From Herbaspirillum chlorophenolicum (GTDB taxonomy: Bacteria > Pseudomonadota > Gammaproteobacteria > Burkholderiales > Burkholderiaceae_D), in assembly GCF_001189955.1 (NCBI RefSeq), contig NZ_LFLT01000025.1, positions 1 through 64,000 of the forward strand: a stretch of 64,000 nucleotides of DNA. The letters are read 5' to 3'. The stretch's first letter is position 1. Each line of letters begins with the position of its first letter. The notes under the pieces were generated by a model. That model was not told the origin of the DNA, made no database searches, and saw nothing but the letters and a program-made list of their open reading frames with translations. A program made the position numbers and the translations under genes. Below are positions 46,224 to 54,513 of this stretch, piece after piece.

Positions 46224-46811
46224 TCAAACCCGCTCCACCGCCACTGCGGCCTTGTCGATGATGTCGATCACCGCATGCAATTCCTCTTTGCTCAGCTCGC
46301 CCTTGGCCAGGCGGGTATGCAGCGCCATGCGGAAATTCTGCACCGCGCGGCGCAGTTCGGGCGAGTCGGCATCCGGGCGTTCCTGCCGGCGCATCTCGAA
46401 CTTGCGCAGCACCTGCCGCAGCAAGGATTCATTTTCCTTCAGGTCGGCCTCGCCTTCGGCGGTGATGCGGTACAGCTTCTTGCCGCCCTCTTCCGCTTCC
46501 ACCGTGGCGTAACCCATTTCTTCCAGCAGCGTCAGCGTGGGATAGACCACGCCCGGGCTCGGGCTGTAGCCGCCACCGACCAGCTGCTCGATGGCCTTGA
46601 TGATTTCATAGCCGTGGCGCGGCTTCTCTTGCAGCAGATGGAGCATCACGATGCGCAATGCGCCTTGCTCGAACATGCGCGCGCCGCGGCCTCCGCCTTC
46701 ACGGCCACGCGGGCCGCCTTCATCGAACATGCCGCCCCCGCCATGATGCGGACGGTCAAAACGGTGATGCTTGGGACCGTGGCCTGCACGTGCCATCAAA
46801 TGTCTGAACAT
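46224..46811 (-). CDS. PadR-family transcriptional repressor with His-rich N-terminus
   Basis: A 195-residue regulator. The first 40 residues are His/Gly/Arg-rich (HGPKHHRFDRPHHGGGG), a likely metal-binding tail as in the nickel-responsive PadR protein YqjI of E. coli. The PadR winged helix follows (IVMLHLLQEKPRHGYEIIKAIEQL, SPGVVYPTLTLLEEMGY), then a helical dimerisation region. It is divergent from the AhpD-like gene, and two AAGATATATCTT palindromes lie between them, so it probably represses itself and that gene. YqjI homology is a family-level inference; the ligand could be Ni, Fe or other. Confidence 0.87.
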   Translation of the reverse strand: MFRHLMARAGHGPKHHRFDRPHHGGGGMFDEGGPRGREGGGRGARMFEQGALRIVMLHLLQEKPRHGYEIIKAIEQLVGGGYSPSPGVVYPTLTLLEEMGYATVEAEEGGKKLYRITAEGEADLKENESLLRQVLRKFEMRRQERPDADSPELRRAVQNFRMALHTRLAKGELSKEELHAVIDIIDKAAVAVERV

Positions 46812-46905
46812 GGTGCTTCCTTTTCGTCTGTGTTGTTCATCTGGTTCTTTGCCTGAATGGCGCCTGGGTAGGGACTTGCTTGAAGCCCTTATCGATCGAT
46901 GAAAT

Positions 46906-46945
46906 TAAGATATATCTTAGAAATAACAAAATCAAGATATATCTT
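46906..46945. promoter_or_regulatory. Two palindromic operators for the PadR regulator
   Basis: TAAGATATATCTTA (46906-46919, perfect 14-bp palindrome) and AAGATATATCTT (46934-46945, perfect 12-bp palindrome) have centres 27 bases apart. They sit between padR and the AhpD-like gene. A possible padR promoter on the minus strand (TTGATT-17-TATCTT) overlaps both. The ATAT-containing symmetric form agrees with PadR-type sites. Confidence 0.65.
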
Positions 46946-47097
46946 AATAATATTTTTATTGTTGAAAAGGAAATAATGAAAAAGAGAGTGCTCCCACCGT
47001 CAGGCCGGCGACACTTGCCCCGCACCAAAAGTGGTAAGTTGGAATGTATCGGGCGCACATCGCGCCCGGCAAAAAAGACATCGACAAGGAGACCACC

Positions 47098-47679
47098 ATG
47101 CCCCAGCCACCGATTGGCCGCTTCCCCATTCCCGATCTGAAAGACCTGCCCGAAGATATCCGCGCGCGCATCCTGGCCGTGCAGGAAAAGTCGGGCTTCA
47201 TCCCCAACGTCTTCCTGGTGCTGTCCCACCGTCCAGAAGAATTCCGCGCCTTCTTCGCCTACCACGATGCGCTGATGGACAAACCCGGCAAGCTGACCAA
47301 GGCCGAGCGCGAGATGATCGTGGTGGCCACGAGCAACGCCAACCAATGCCAATATTGCGTCGTCGCCCACGGCGCGATCCTGCGCATCCGCGCCAAGGAC
47401 CCGCTGGTCGCCGACCAGGTCGCCATCAATTACCGCAAGGCCGATATCACGGACAAGCAAAAAGCCATGCTGGACTTCGCCATGAAGGTTTCAGCCAGCG
47501 CCTGGGCCGTCAGCGATGAGGATTTCACCGTGCTCAGGCAGCACGGCTTCGGAGAGGAAGAAGCGTGGGACATCGCCGCGATCGCGGCATTCTTCGGCAT
47601 GTCGAACCGACTGGCCAACGTCACCAGCATGCGGCCCAACGACGAGTTTTACCTGCTGGGCCGGGTGCCGGTGCAATAA
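47098..47679 (+). CDS. AhpD-like carboxymuconolactone decarboxylase family protein (peroxidase-related)
   Basis: A 193-residue all-helical protein with the alkylhydroperoxidase core motif NQCQYCVVAHGA (Cys-x2-Cys-x3-His near residues 83-90), which forms the redox-active disulfide and proton relay in AhpD. The length and opening (RFPIPDLKDLPEDIRARI) match the peroxidase-related enzyme subfamily. A strong AAGGAG site precedes the ATG at 47098. It is divergent from the PadR repressor with paired operators between, suggesting induction by metal or oxidative stress. Confidence 0.85.
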   Translation: MPQPPIGRFPIPDLKDLPEDIRARILAVQEKSGFIPNVFLVLSHRPEEFRAFFAYHDALMDKPGKLTKAEREMIVVATSNANQCQYCVVAHGAILRIRAKDPLVADQVAINYRKADITDKQKAMLDFAMKVSASAWAVSDEDFTVLRQHGFGEEEAWDIAAIAAFFGMSNRLANVTSMRPNDEFYLLGRVPVQ

Positions 47680-47686
47680 GGACCTG

Positions 47687-48184
47687 TCAGCGCACGCCGC
47701 CATGCCAGCGCGCCACCAGCGCCAGGCAGGCGCGCAAATCGCCGCGCACCAGTTCACACGCATGCGCCAGCATCAGGTTGCGCGGCAAACCGAAGTCCTC
47801 GATCAGCATGCCGTCGCGGCAATAACCGGGCTCGGCATGCGGTATCTGGCTCAGCAGATCGGCCTGCGGCGTGTTGTAGCACCACACCTTCTTGCCGCGG
47901 CCGACGGCATAGCCGATCTCGAACACGGTGCCCGAATCCGGCTCATGGCCGCGAAAGTTGGAGACGTTCGCCACCACATAATCGGCCGAATCGATCAGCG
48001 CCATGTTGAGATCGAAGATAGCGCGCGAGACTTCCGCCTTGCTCTCCCCTGTTACTTCATCATCGCCCGGACACAGCGCCGCCAAACCGAGTTCGGCGCA
48101 CCACTGCTTGATGCGCTCCTTGTGCTGCGCATAGTCGCGCTGGAAGACGTCGGGGCCGGCCATGTAGATGCGGGGATGGGTCAT
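47687..48184 (-). CDS. Nucleoside 2-deoxyribosyltransferase family protein
   Basis: A 165-residue protein with the nucleoside deoxyribosyltransferase pattern: MTHPRIYMAGPDVF at the N-terminus, the DSADYVVANVSNFRGHEPDSG block, and the catalytic glutamate in TVFEIGYAVGRGKKVW (near residue 87). It would exchange or hydrolyse bases of deoxynucleosides or nucleotides. Length fits. It converges tightly with the AhpD-like gene, ending 7 bases past that stop. Confidence 0.87.
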   Translation of the reverse strand: MTHPRIYMAGPDVFQRDYAQHKERIKQWCAELGLAALCPGDDEVTGESKAEVSRAIFDLNMALIDSADYVVANVSNFRGHEPDSGTVFEIGYAVGRGKKVWCYNTPQADLLSQIPHAEPGYCRDGMLIEDFGLPRNLMLAHACELVRGDLRACLALVARWHGGVR

Positions 48185-48478
48185 GAGGAATACTTGAAGC
48201 AATGCAGGTGAAGCGATGGAGGATACGCGAAATTCCGGATGGAATCATGTGGGGGGCTGAACGACACTGGATCCTGACTTTCGTCAGGACGGCGGTGATG
48301 GAAGGTAGCAAACCGACTCATCGAAGCCGTAGGCGAGCGGCAAGCAACGCAATGCCGAAGGCGAACCGGAGACGAAGTCCGCTTCTGGCCGACAGCAGCC
48401 TTTGTAGAAATTTCTAGCCTGAGTAAGTGCGAGCAGATTTCAAGGGATCTTGCATGACCCAATGGTTTTCTGCTGACA

Positions 48479-48895
48479 TTAATCACGTCCGACTTCTTCT
48501 GCAATATCAGAAAGACGTAGTGCACCCAACTGCTGGATCAATGTTCGTTCTGCGGCATTGAGCGCCGCGCGCAGATGCTTGTTGACTGAGGCTTCGACCG
48601 GGCAATGGGGGTTGTCTTGGGTCAGTCCGACAGCAAACAAAGACGATCGGGTGATCGCCTGGTAGACATCGCGTACTGTGATGTCGCTGATAGCACGCTC
48701 CAGTCTCCAACCTCCACCTGGACCGCCCGTAGAGCTTACATATCCGGCTTCCCTGATGGCTGCCATCGTCCTTCGCACAATGACCGGGTTCGTATGCAAC
48801 ATTTGTGCAATGGTGTCTGAGGTCGTCGTTCCTTCCCTCAAATGCATGTGAATAAGGACATGCAGTAATCGGGCCAATCGCGTATCGAGTTGCAT
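48479..48895 (-). CDS. Rrf2-family transcriptional regulator
   Basis: A 138-residue Rrf2 protein (MQLDTRLARLLHVLIHM, then TIAQMLHTNPVIVRRTMAAI as the recognition-helix region, and GGPGGGWRLER as the wing). It has one cysteine in the mid segment (NPHCPVEASVNKHL), not the three-cysteine set of IscR/NsrR, so an Fe-S cluster is unlikely; it resembles YwnA-type members. It is divergent from the epoxide hydrolase gene, with inverted repeats in the 84-bp gap that could be its operators. Base composition here is visibly lower in GC than the surrounding genes. Confidence 0.87.
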   Translation of the reverse strand: MQLDTRLARLLHVLIHMHLREGTTTSDTIAQMLHTNPVIVRRTMAAIREAGYVSSTGGPGGGWRLERAISDITVRDVYQAITRSSLFAVGLTQDNPHCPVEASVNKHLRAALNAAERTLIQQLGALRLSDIAEEVGRD

Positions 48896-48936
48896 GATCG
48901 AATGGTGTTTTGATTATTCGTAATGTTTGATGTTAC

Positions 48937-48962
48937 AGTAAACGCAGATACTTTGGTTTACT
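48937..48962. promoter_or_regulatory. Inverted repeat in the Rrf2/epoxide hydrolase promoter region
   Basis: AGTAAAC (48937-48943) and GTTTACT (48956-48962) form a perfect 7-bp inverted repeat with a 12-base spacer. It overlaps a possible promoter (TTGATG 48927-48932, 16 bases, TACTTT 48949-48954) for the epoxide hydrolase. Candidate Rrf2 operator. Confidence 0.4.
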
Positions 48963-48979
48963 TCACAACAGGACATTGC

Positions 48980-49966
48980 ATGAGCACATTCAAACAGTCA
49001 TTTGTTGAAAGCAACAATCTCAGATTTCATGTAACGGAACAAGGAGAAGGACCACTTGTACTTCTCTGCCATGGTTTTCCGGAGACCGCCTACGCTTGGC
49101 GCCATCAACTCAGTGCCTTAGCACGAGCCGGCTATCGCGCCGTTGCGCCGGACATGCGCGGGTTCGGCCTGAGCGATTCGCCAGTTGCGACAGAGCGTTT
49201 TTCTTCTTTGGAATTGGTGGGAGATCTGGTCGCCCTAGTAGATGCATTGGGTGCGCATGACGCGGTGATTGTCGGTAGTGATTGGGGAGCAACGATTGCG
49301 TGGCAGGCCGCGCAACTACGACCGGATCGTTTCCGTGGCGTGGTGGCATTAGGGGTTCCGATGATGGGGCGCGCGCCGATGGCGCCGAGCGGACTTTTCC
49401 CGAAGGACGTCAATACCTGGCACTACACACATTATTTTTCAGAAGTCGGCACTGCAGAAGAAGAGTTCGAACGCGACGTCACAATGACACTTCTGAAGAT
49501 TTACTCTGCGGCATCGGGCGATGCTGGCCCGCGAACTATCACGATGCCCAATCCGTTTGGATTGCTGCCGCGGAACAAGGGCTTGTTGGACACGTTACCG
49601 ACGCCGGAAAAGCTGCCGCAATGGCTATCCGAGGAAGATCTCGATATTTTCGCAAAGGCATTTCGGCACTCGGGGTTCCAGGGCGGTCTCAACTACTATC
49701 GCAATCTGGATCTCAACTGGGCGCAACAAGCAGCATTTACTGGATTGCTGATTCACGTGCCGGCGCTCTATCTGGTGGGGGAGAATGATACGGGCTTGGC
49801 GATGCCGGGAATGCGACAGATCATCGAGTTGATGCCGATGCTGGTAACGGATCTTCGTGGTTCAAAAATCGTCCCAAGAGCGGGACATTGGCTCTCACAA
49901 GAAGCACCTGTGGAGGTTAATGCCGAACTGATCGAATTTCTGGCCGCAATCAACACGCATGAATAA
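48980..49966 (+). CDS. Alpha/beta-hydrolase, epoxide hydrolase type
   Basis: A 328-residue protein with the epoxide-hydrolase layout: the oxyanion motif HGFPETAYAWRHQ (near residue 30), the nucleophile aspartate in VGSDWGATIAW (near 100), an acidic partner region ALYLVGENDTG, and the general-base histidine in AGHWLSQEAP (near 302). The Asp nucleophile (not Ser) points to epoxide hydrolase or haloalkane dehalogenase-like chemistry; HGFP favours the former. GC content is low compared with neighbours (21 of the first 60 bases are G or C), suggesting acquisition together with the divergent Rrf2 gene. Confidence 0.87.
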   Translation: MSTFKQSFVESNNLRFHVTEQGEGPLVLLCHGFPETAYAWRHQLSALARAGYRAVAPDMRGFGLSDSPVATERFSSLELVGDLVALVDALGAHDAVIVGSDWGATIAWQAAQLRPDRFRGVVALGVPMMGRAPMAPSGLFPKDVNTWHYTHYFSEVGTAEEEFERDVTMTLLKIYSAASGDAGPRTITMPNPFGLLPRNKGLLDTLPTPEKLPQWLSEEDLDIFAKAFRHSGFQGGLNYYRNLDLNWAQQAAFTGLLIHVPALYLVGENDTGLAMPGMRQIIELMPMLVTDLRGSKIVPRAGHWLSQEAPVEVNAELIEFLAAINTHE

Positions 49967-50072
49967 GTCCTCAATTTTTATATGACGTCGGGCGGTCACC
50001 GATGAGCGGGTAAAACATCGAGAGCCCCCTTATGGCCGATAACGGACGGAATGCTGCTAATGTCGCAAAAGA

Positions 50073-50096
50073 AAAGCCACCCGCATAGGTGGCTTT
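50073..50096. terminator. Intrinsic terminator between epoxide hydrolase and fadE
   Basis: A 9-bp perfect stem AAAGCCACC/GGTGGCTTT (50073-50081 with 50088-50096). The minus-strand tail TTTTCTTTT is T-rich; the plus tail is weak. It could serve fadE (minus) or, less well, the epoxide hydrolase. Confidence 0.65.
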
Positions 50097-50175
50097 GAAA
50101 TTTGAGGCAGCATTACGGGATCAGTCTTCAACTAACTTTATTCATTGTGCTCAGCAGTAGCGGTCGCCTTTCTTT

Positions 50176-50209
50176 GCTTACTTTCTTTGACGAAGAAAAG
50201 AAAGTAAGC
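50176..50209. repeat. Hairpin repeat GCTTACTTTCTTT / AAAGAAAGTAAGC
   Basis: A 13-bp perfect inverted repeat (50176-50188 with 50197-50209) with an 8-base loop, followed by CG-rich sequence (GGCTGCCGGGCCGCCCCCGG). From memory, similar AAAGAAAGTAAGC stems are dispersed in many proteobacterial genomes as intergenic repeats; I cannot check copy number here. Confidence 0.55.
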
Positions 50210-50313
50210 GGCTGCCGGGCCGCCCCCGGCGCTCACCTCCGACCGGAGAAAGAAAAGCATAAAGCCAGTACGCAAATAAGCAGCAAGAGCAGACTACCCA
50301 ATCTACACCTTCA

Positions 50314-52776
50314 TCAAGGCAACCGCCCCAATATCTCATTACGATCAAAATCCGCAGAAAAATCATCCACCTGCACAGTCAGATCGCCATAGCGAGCAAA
50401 CTCGTCCAACGCCGCCTTCTCCTGCTCGTTAATGAACCCACGTTCAAGCGCAACAGCATTCCAGGCCGTCATCTCAATCAAGCTCTGCGGCATTGCCGGC
50501 AACTCCCCATCCTTGATCGGCTGCTTCAACCGCTGCTCAAGCTGCTGCACCACCGGCGTCAGCGCAAACGCCTTCTCCCCGCAAGCCAGCGCATCGTCAC
50601 CCTGCGGCAGATACGCATCCGAAACAAGCCGATCCCGGCTCTCCCCCGGCCTCTGCATGGCCTTGGCTACCAGCGTCCCCAAAGCATCCGACGGCTTGCG
50701 GTAGATCAGCCCGATCGGAAAGATCGCCATGCGCAAGCCGAAGGCGATCCACGGATTGGGGAAGTTATGCAGCACATCGACGATCGCCTCCTGCGCCCGA
50801 TGCAAGGCATCCTGCACCGACCATTCGACATAGGGCAGATCGTCTTCCTGCCGCCCCTCATCCTCATAGCGCTTGAGCGTGGCCGAGACAAGATACAGCT
50901 GCGACAGCACATCCCCCAGCCGCGCCGAGATGCGCTCGCGGAACTTCAGCGTGCCGCCCAGCACCGCCATGCTGGCATCCGTGAGCAAGGCGAAGGCCGA
51001 AGACAGATGGACCACAGAGCGGTAATAACGCCGGGTCTGGCGCGCCGCGTACCCGGTCGACGGCAACAGCCAGCCGCAACTGATGCCGCCGACAAAAGCG
51101 CGCGCCTTGTTGGCAGCGACAAAGGACAGGTGCGAGAACAGCAGCTTGTCGAACTCCTGCACCGCCCGCTCGGGATTGTCGTCCGCAGCCACCGCCATCT
51201 CCTTGAGCACATAGGGATGGCAACGGATCGCACCCTGGCCGAAAATGATCAGGCAGCGCGTCAGGATGTTGGCGCCCTCCACCGTGATGGCAATCGGGAT
51301 TTGCTGGTACGCGCGCGCCAGGAAGTTGCCCGGCCCCATGCAGATGCCCTTGCCGCCGATCACATCCATGCCGTCGTTGACGATAATGCGGCCGCGTTCG
51401 GTCACGTGGTATTTGGAGATCGCCGAGATCACCGAGGGCTTCTCGCCCGCATCCACCGCCGATGCCGAGAGCCGGCGCGTGGCATCGATCATGTACAGGT
51501 GGCCGCCCATGCGCGCCAGCGCCTCCTGCACGCCTTCGAACTTGCCGATCTCGATCCTGAACTGGCGACGCATCGCCGTGTAAGCGCTGGTCCCGCGCAC
51601 CGCCAGCTTGGAAAAGCCGACGCTGGAAGACGGCAGCGAAATCGCCCGGCCCGCCGCCAGGCATTCCATCAGCATGCGCCAGCCGCGGCCGACCTGGACG
51701 ATGCCGCCAATCACCCACTCCATTGGAATGAACACATCGCGGCCGTGCGTCGGACCGTTCTGGAACACGGCATTCAACGGCCAATGGCGGCGGCCGATCG
51801 TCACGCCCGGATGGCCGGTGGGGATCAGCGCGCAAGTAATGCCCGGCTCGGGATTGTCGCCCAACAGGCCATCCGGATCGCGCGCGCGAAAGGCCAGCCC
51901 CAGCACGGTCGCCACCGGCGCCAGCGTAATGTAGCGCTTGCTCCAGCTCACCTTGAAGCCCAGCGTCTCGCGGCCTTCGTGCATGCCTTTGCAAACGATG
52001 CCGATATCGGGAATGGCCGCGGCATCCGAACCCGCATACGGGCTGGTCAGCGCGAAACACGGGATTTCCTGCCCCGTCACCAGGCGCGGCAGGTAATGGT
52101 TCTTCTGCGCCTCGGTGCCGTAATGCAGCAACAACTCGGCCGGCCCCAGCGAATTGGGCACCATCACCGAGATCGCCGCCGCCGAACTGCGCGACGCCAG
52201 CTTCATCACCACCTGGGAATGCATGTAGGCGGAGAACTGCTTGCCGCCGTATTGCCTGGGGATGATCATCCCGAGAAAGCCCTTGTCCTTGATGAATTGC
52301 CAGGCCTCGGGCTGGATATCCTGGTACTTCACGGTGGTGTCCCAGTCGCTCACCATGGCGCACAAGCGCTCGACCTCATCGTCCATGAAGGCCTGCTCTT
52401 CAGCCGTCAACCGCGGCGGCGGCACTTCGAACAGGCGCCGCCAGTCCGGTTTGCCGGAAAACAGCTCGGCATCCCACCAGACCGTGCCGGCTTCGATGGC
52501 ATCGCGCTCGGTGGACGACATGCCGGGCATGATCTTGCGGAACGCGTCCAATGCCGGGCGGCTGATCAGCGCCTGGCGTATCGAGACCATGGCAACCAAT
52601 GTAGTCGGAGTGAAAAGGAGGATGGCCAGCAAGACCATTACCGGCAGTTCGACGCCGGCCAGGGAACCGCCCAGCCAGATCCAGACAGCCTCGGCCAGCA
52701 GCCATATCCACGCGTTGACGCGCGCCATCATCAATACGAGGCAGCCGGCCAGCAGAATGATGAGCCATAAGATCAT
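50314..52776 (-). CDS. fadE: Acyl-CoA dehydrogenase FadE
   Basis: FAD enzyme for the first step of fatty-acid beta-oxidation. The 820-residue length and layout match E. coli FadE (814) and not the usual 380-residue acyl-CoA dehydrogenases. Two N-terminal hydrophobic segments (MILWLIILLAGCLVLMM and the one near residue 35) come first, then the dehydrogenase core with FIKDKGFLGMIIPRQYGGKQ, PCFALTSPYAGSDAAAIPD, and MDVIGGKGICMGPGN. A long FadE-specific C-terminal domain follows. The ATG at 52776 follows GGAGG by 6 bases. Single gene. Confidence 0.94.
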   Translation of the reverse strand: MILWLIILLAGCLVLMMARVNAWIWLLAEAVWIWLGGSLAGVELPVMVLLAILLFTPTTLVAMVSIRQALISRPALDAFRKIMPGMSSTERDAIEAGTVWWDAELFSGKPDWRRLFEVPPPRLTAEEQAFMDDEVERLCAMVSDWDTTVKYQDIQPEAWQFIKDKGFLGMIIPRQYGGKQFSAYMHSQVVMKLASRSSAAAISVMVPNSLGPAELLLHYGTEAQKNHYLPRLVTGQEIPCFALTSPYAGSDAAAIPDIGIVCKGMHEGRETLGFKVSWSKRYITLAPVATVLGLAFRARDPDGLLGDNPEPGITCALIPTGHPGVTIGRRHWPLNAVFQNGPTHGRDVFIPMEWVIGGIVQVGRGWRMLMECLAAGRAISLPSSSVGFSKLAVRGTSAYTAMRRQFRIEIGKFEGVQEALARMGGHLYMIDATRRLSASAVDAGEKPSVISAISKYHVTERGRIIVNDGMDVIGGKGICMGPGNFLARAYQQIPIAITVEGANILTRCLIIFGQGAIRCHPYVLKEMAVAADDNPERAVQEFDKLLFSHLSFVAANKARAFVGGISCGWLLPSTGYAARQTRRYYRSVVHLSSAFALLTDASMAVLGGTLKFRERISARLGDVLSQLYLVSATLKRYEDEGRQEDDLPYVEWSVQDALHRAQEAIVDVLHNFPNPWIAFGLRMAIFPIGLIYRKPSDALGTLVAKAMQRPGESRDRLVSDAYLPQGDDALACGEKAFALTPVVQQLEQRLKQPIKDGELPAMPQSLIEMTAWNAVALERGFINEQEKAALDEFARYGDLTVQVDDFSADFDRNEILGRLP

Positions 52777-53081
52777 GTCAAGCCTCCAATTCTGTTTATT
52801 GTTCGAAAGGCGGCGGCACGGCCGCAATGCCGTAGCCCTATCCGACTTTATAGTCCCACCAAATTGCCTTGCTGCAAAGATTTTCCGGTTTTCCCCTGCA
52901 ACATACCGTGCCGCATCACCCCGGGCAATCGGACACCACCACCCTCCCACCGTCAGACAAAACCGACAACACTACCGTGTGATCGCAACGGCCCCCGTCA
53001 AGTTCAGCCGCCCGGCCGCTCAGTCCATTACAATCCCGGCATTGCATGCAAGCACGGCACAGGACCGGAAAAGGAAACATC
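52777..53081. other. 305-bp divergent region between fadE and the metallopeptidase
   Basis: A possible fadE -10 (TATAAA on the minus strand, plus 52847-52852) has TTGCAG 19 bases upstream, a poor spacing. No gene or clear FadR-like operator was recognised by eye. Confidence 0.4.
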
Positions 53082-53963
53082 ATGAAATGGGAAGGCAACC
53101 GCGAAAGCGATAATGTTGAAGACCGCCGCGGCGATGGTGGCGGAGGCGGCGGAGGCCTCCCTTTCGGCGGCCGTTCGATCGGGCTGGGTACGGTGGCGGT
53201 GGCGCTGGTGGCGTCCTATTTCCTCGGCATCAACCCGCTGACGATGCTGGATATGCTCTCCGGAGGCGGCGGCCAGGCGCCGATACAACAACAAGCGCCT
53301 GCCCACAAACCGCCGCCGGACGACCAGATGGCACGCTTTGTCTCGACCGTGCTGGCCGATACCGAAGACACCTGGGGCCAGTTGTTCGCCGCCAGCGGCA
53401 AGCAATATGTCCGCCCCAAGCTGGTACTGTTCTCCGGCAGTACAGCGACCGCCTGCGGCATGGGCCAGACCGCCACCGGCCCCTTCTACTGCCCGGGCGA
53501 CCAGAAGGTCTACATCGACCTGTCCTTCTATGAACTGATGAAGCAGCGCTTCAAGGTCTCCGGCAATTTCGCCCAGGCTTATGTCATCGCGCACGAGGTC
53601 GGCCATCATGTGCAGCACCTGCTGGGCATCTCGGACAAGGTCGACGCCGCCCGCCGCAATGCGACGGAGAAGCAGGCCAACGCCATGTCGGTGCGGCTGG
53701 AACTGCAGGCCGACTGCTTCGCCGGCGTCTGGGCCTACCATGCCAACAAGGCACGCGACATCATCCAAGACGGCGACGTCGAGGAAGCCCTCAACGCTGC
53801 CTCGGCCATCGGCGACGATGCCCTGCAGCGCCAGGCGCGCGGCGAAGTCGTGCCGGATTCCTTCACCCACGGCACCTCGGCCCAGCGCGTAGCATGGTTC
53901 AAGCGCGGCATCACCGAAGGCAAGGTCAGCGCCTGCAATACCTTTGCTGCGCAGCAGCTCTAA
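53082..53963 (+). CDS. ypfJ: YpfJ/KPN_02809-family neutral zinc metallopeptidase
   Basis: A 293-residue protein. Residues 1-25 are polar and Gly-rich (RRGDGGGGGGG), then one hydrophobic segment (about 30-50), a Pro/Gln-rich linker, and a zinc peptidase domain. The domain carries the HEVGHH motif (near residue 170), a C-terminal ELQADCFAG that supplies the third ligand glutamate, and conserved GPFYCPGD. Membrane-anchored with the peptidase probably in the periplasm. Substrate unknown. AAGGAAA precedes the ATG. It starts a run of closely spaced genes up to the DUF924 gene. Confidence 0.9.
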   Translation: MKWEGNRESDNVEDRRGDGGGGGGGLPFGGRSIGLGTVAVALVASYFLGINPLTMLDMLSGGGGQAPIQQQAPAHKPPPDDQMARFVSTVLADTEDTWGQLFAASGKQYVRPKLVLFSGSTATACGMGQTATGPFYCPGDQKVYIDLSFYELMKQRFKVSGNFAQAYVIAHEVGHHVQHLLGISDKVDAARRNATEKQANAMSVRLELQADCFAGVWAYHANKARDIIQDGDVEEALNAASAIGDDALQRQARGEVVPDSFTHGTSAQRVAWFKRGITEGKVSACNTFAAQQL

Positions 53964-53978
53964 AAAACCAGACGCCCC

Positions 53979-54263
53979 ATGTCCAACGACCTCAGCCAAA
54001 GCCTCGACACCATGCGCGCCGCACTGCGCCAATTGCAGGAAGGCGAAATCGGCGTCGCCGCCTTGTGCGGCGCTTGGCGCGCCCAAGGCGCCGTACTGTC
54101 GGCGCTGCCGCCACGCTACGAACAAGTTGCCGAAGACCTGCTCGGCCGCCTCGAAGCCGGCAGCCTGTTTACCGAAGAAAGCTGCTCGTTCAGCCAGCAC
54201 GACCTGATCGACAGCCTCCATACCTGGCTGGATAAAGCCTCACATACTCTGGCGCCCAGCTGA
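53979..54263 (+). CDS. Hypothetical 94-residue helical protein
   Basis: A small soluble, mostly helical protein (MSNDLSQSLDTMRAALRQL, then VAEDLLGRLEAGSLFTEESC). It begins 15 bases after the metallopeptidase stop and ends at 54263, where the next possible start overlaps its stop. I do not recognise the family; the tight spacing suggests the same operon. Confidence 0.65.
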   Translation: MSNDLSQSLDTMRAALRQLQEGEIGVAALCGAWRAQGAVLSALPPRYEQVAEDLLGRLEAGSLFTEESCSFSQHDLIDSLHTWLDKASHTLAPS

Positions 54264-54289
54264 TGCTGCGTGCCGCAGAAAGAACCACG

Positions 54290-54511
54290 ATGCAAAAAAT
54301 CACCTTCCCGCTGCAAGGCCATCCCCATGTGGAACTGAACCAATTGTTGAAGCTGTGCGGCCTGTGCGATAGCGGCGGCGCCGGCAAGCAGCTGGTGGCC
54401 GACGGCCACGTCAAGGTCAACGGCAAACCCGAGTCGCGCAAGACCTGCAAGATCACTGCGGGCCAGAAGGTCGTGCTGGGCGACGTCCAGATCATCGTGG
54501 TCGAAGAATAA
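54290..54511 (+). CDS. S4-domain RNA-binding protein, YbcJ-like
   Basis: A 73-residue single S4 domain (GHPHVELNQLLKLCGLCDSG, GKQLVADGHVKVNG, RKTCKITAGQKVVLGD), closely matching the length and pattern of E. coli YbcJ, a small RNA-binding protein. The ATG at 54290 was preferred to one nine codons upstream because it aligns with the family start. It lies 2 bases before the DUF924 gene. Confidence 0.85.
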   Translation: MQKITFPLQGHPHVELNQLLKLCGLCDSGGAGKQLVADGHVKVNGKPESRKTCKITAGQKVVLGDVQIIVVEE

Positions 54512-54513
54512 GC

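Larger units (their letters stand above)
49967..50313. other. 347-bp intergenic region with a terminator and a repeat hairpin
   Basis: Contains a hairpin at 50073-50096 and the GCTTACTTTCTTT repeat stem at 50176-50209. I see no gene. Confidence 0.5.

Noticed and set aside
46976-47140. Small basic open frame (about 54 residues) with a GGAAAT site between padR and the AhpD-like gene
   Set aside because: It runs into the strong ribosome site and start of the AhpD-like gene in another frame, and the sequence has no recognisable character. More likely leader sequence.
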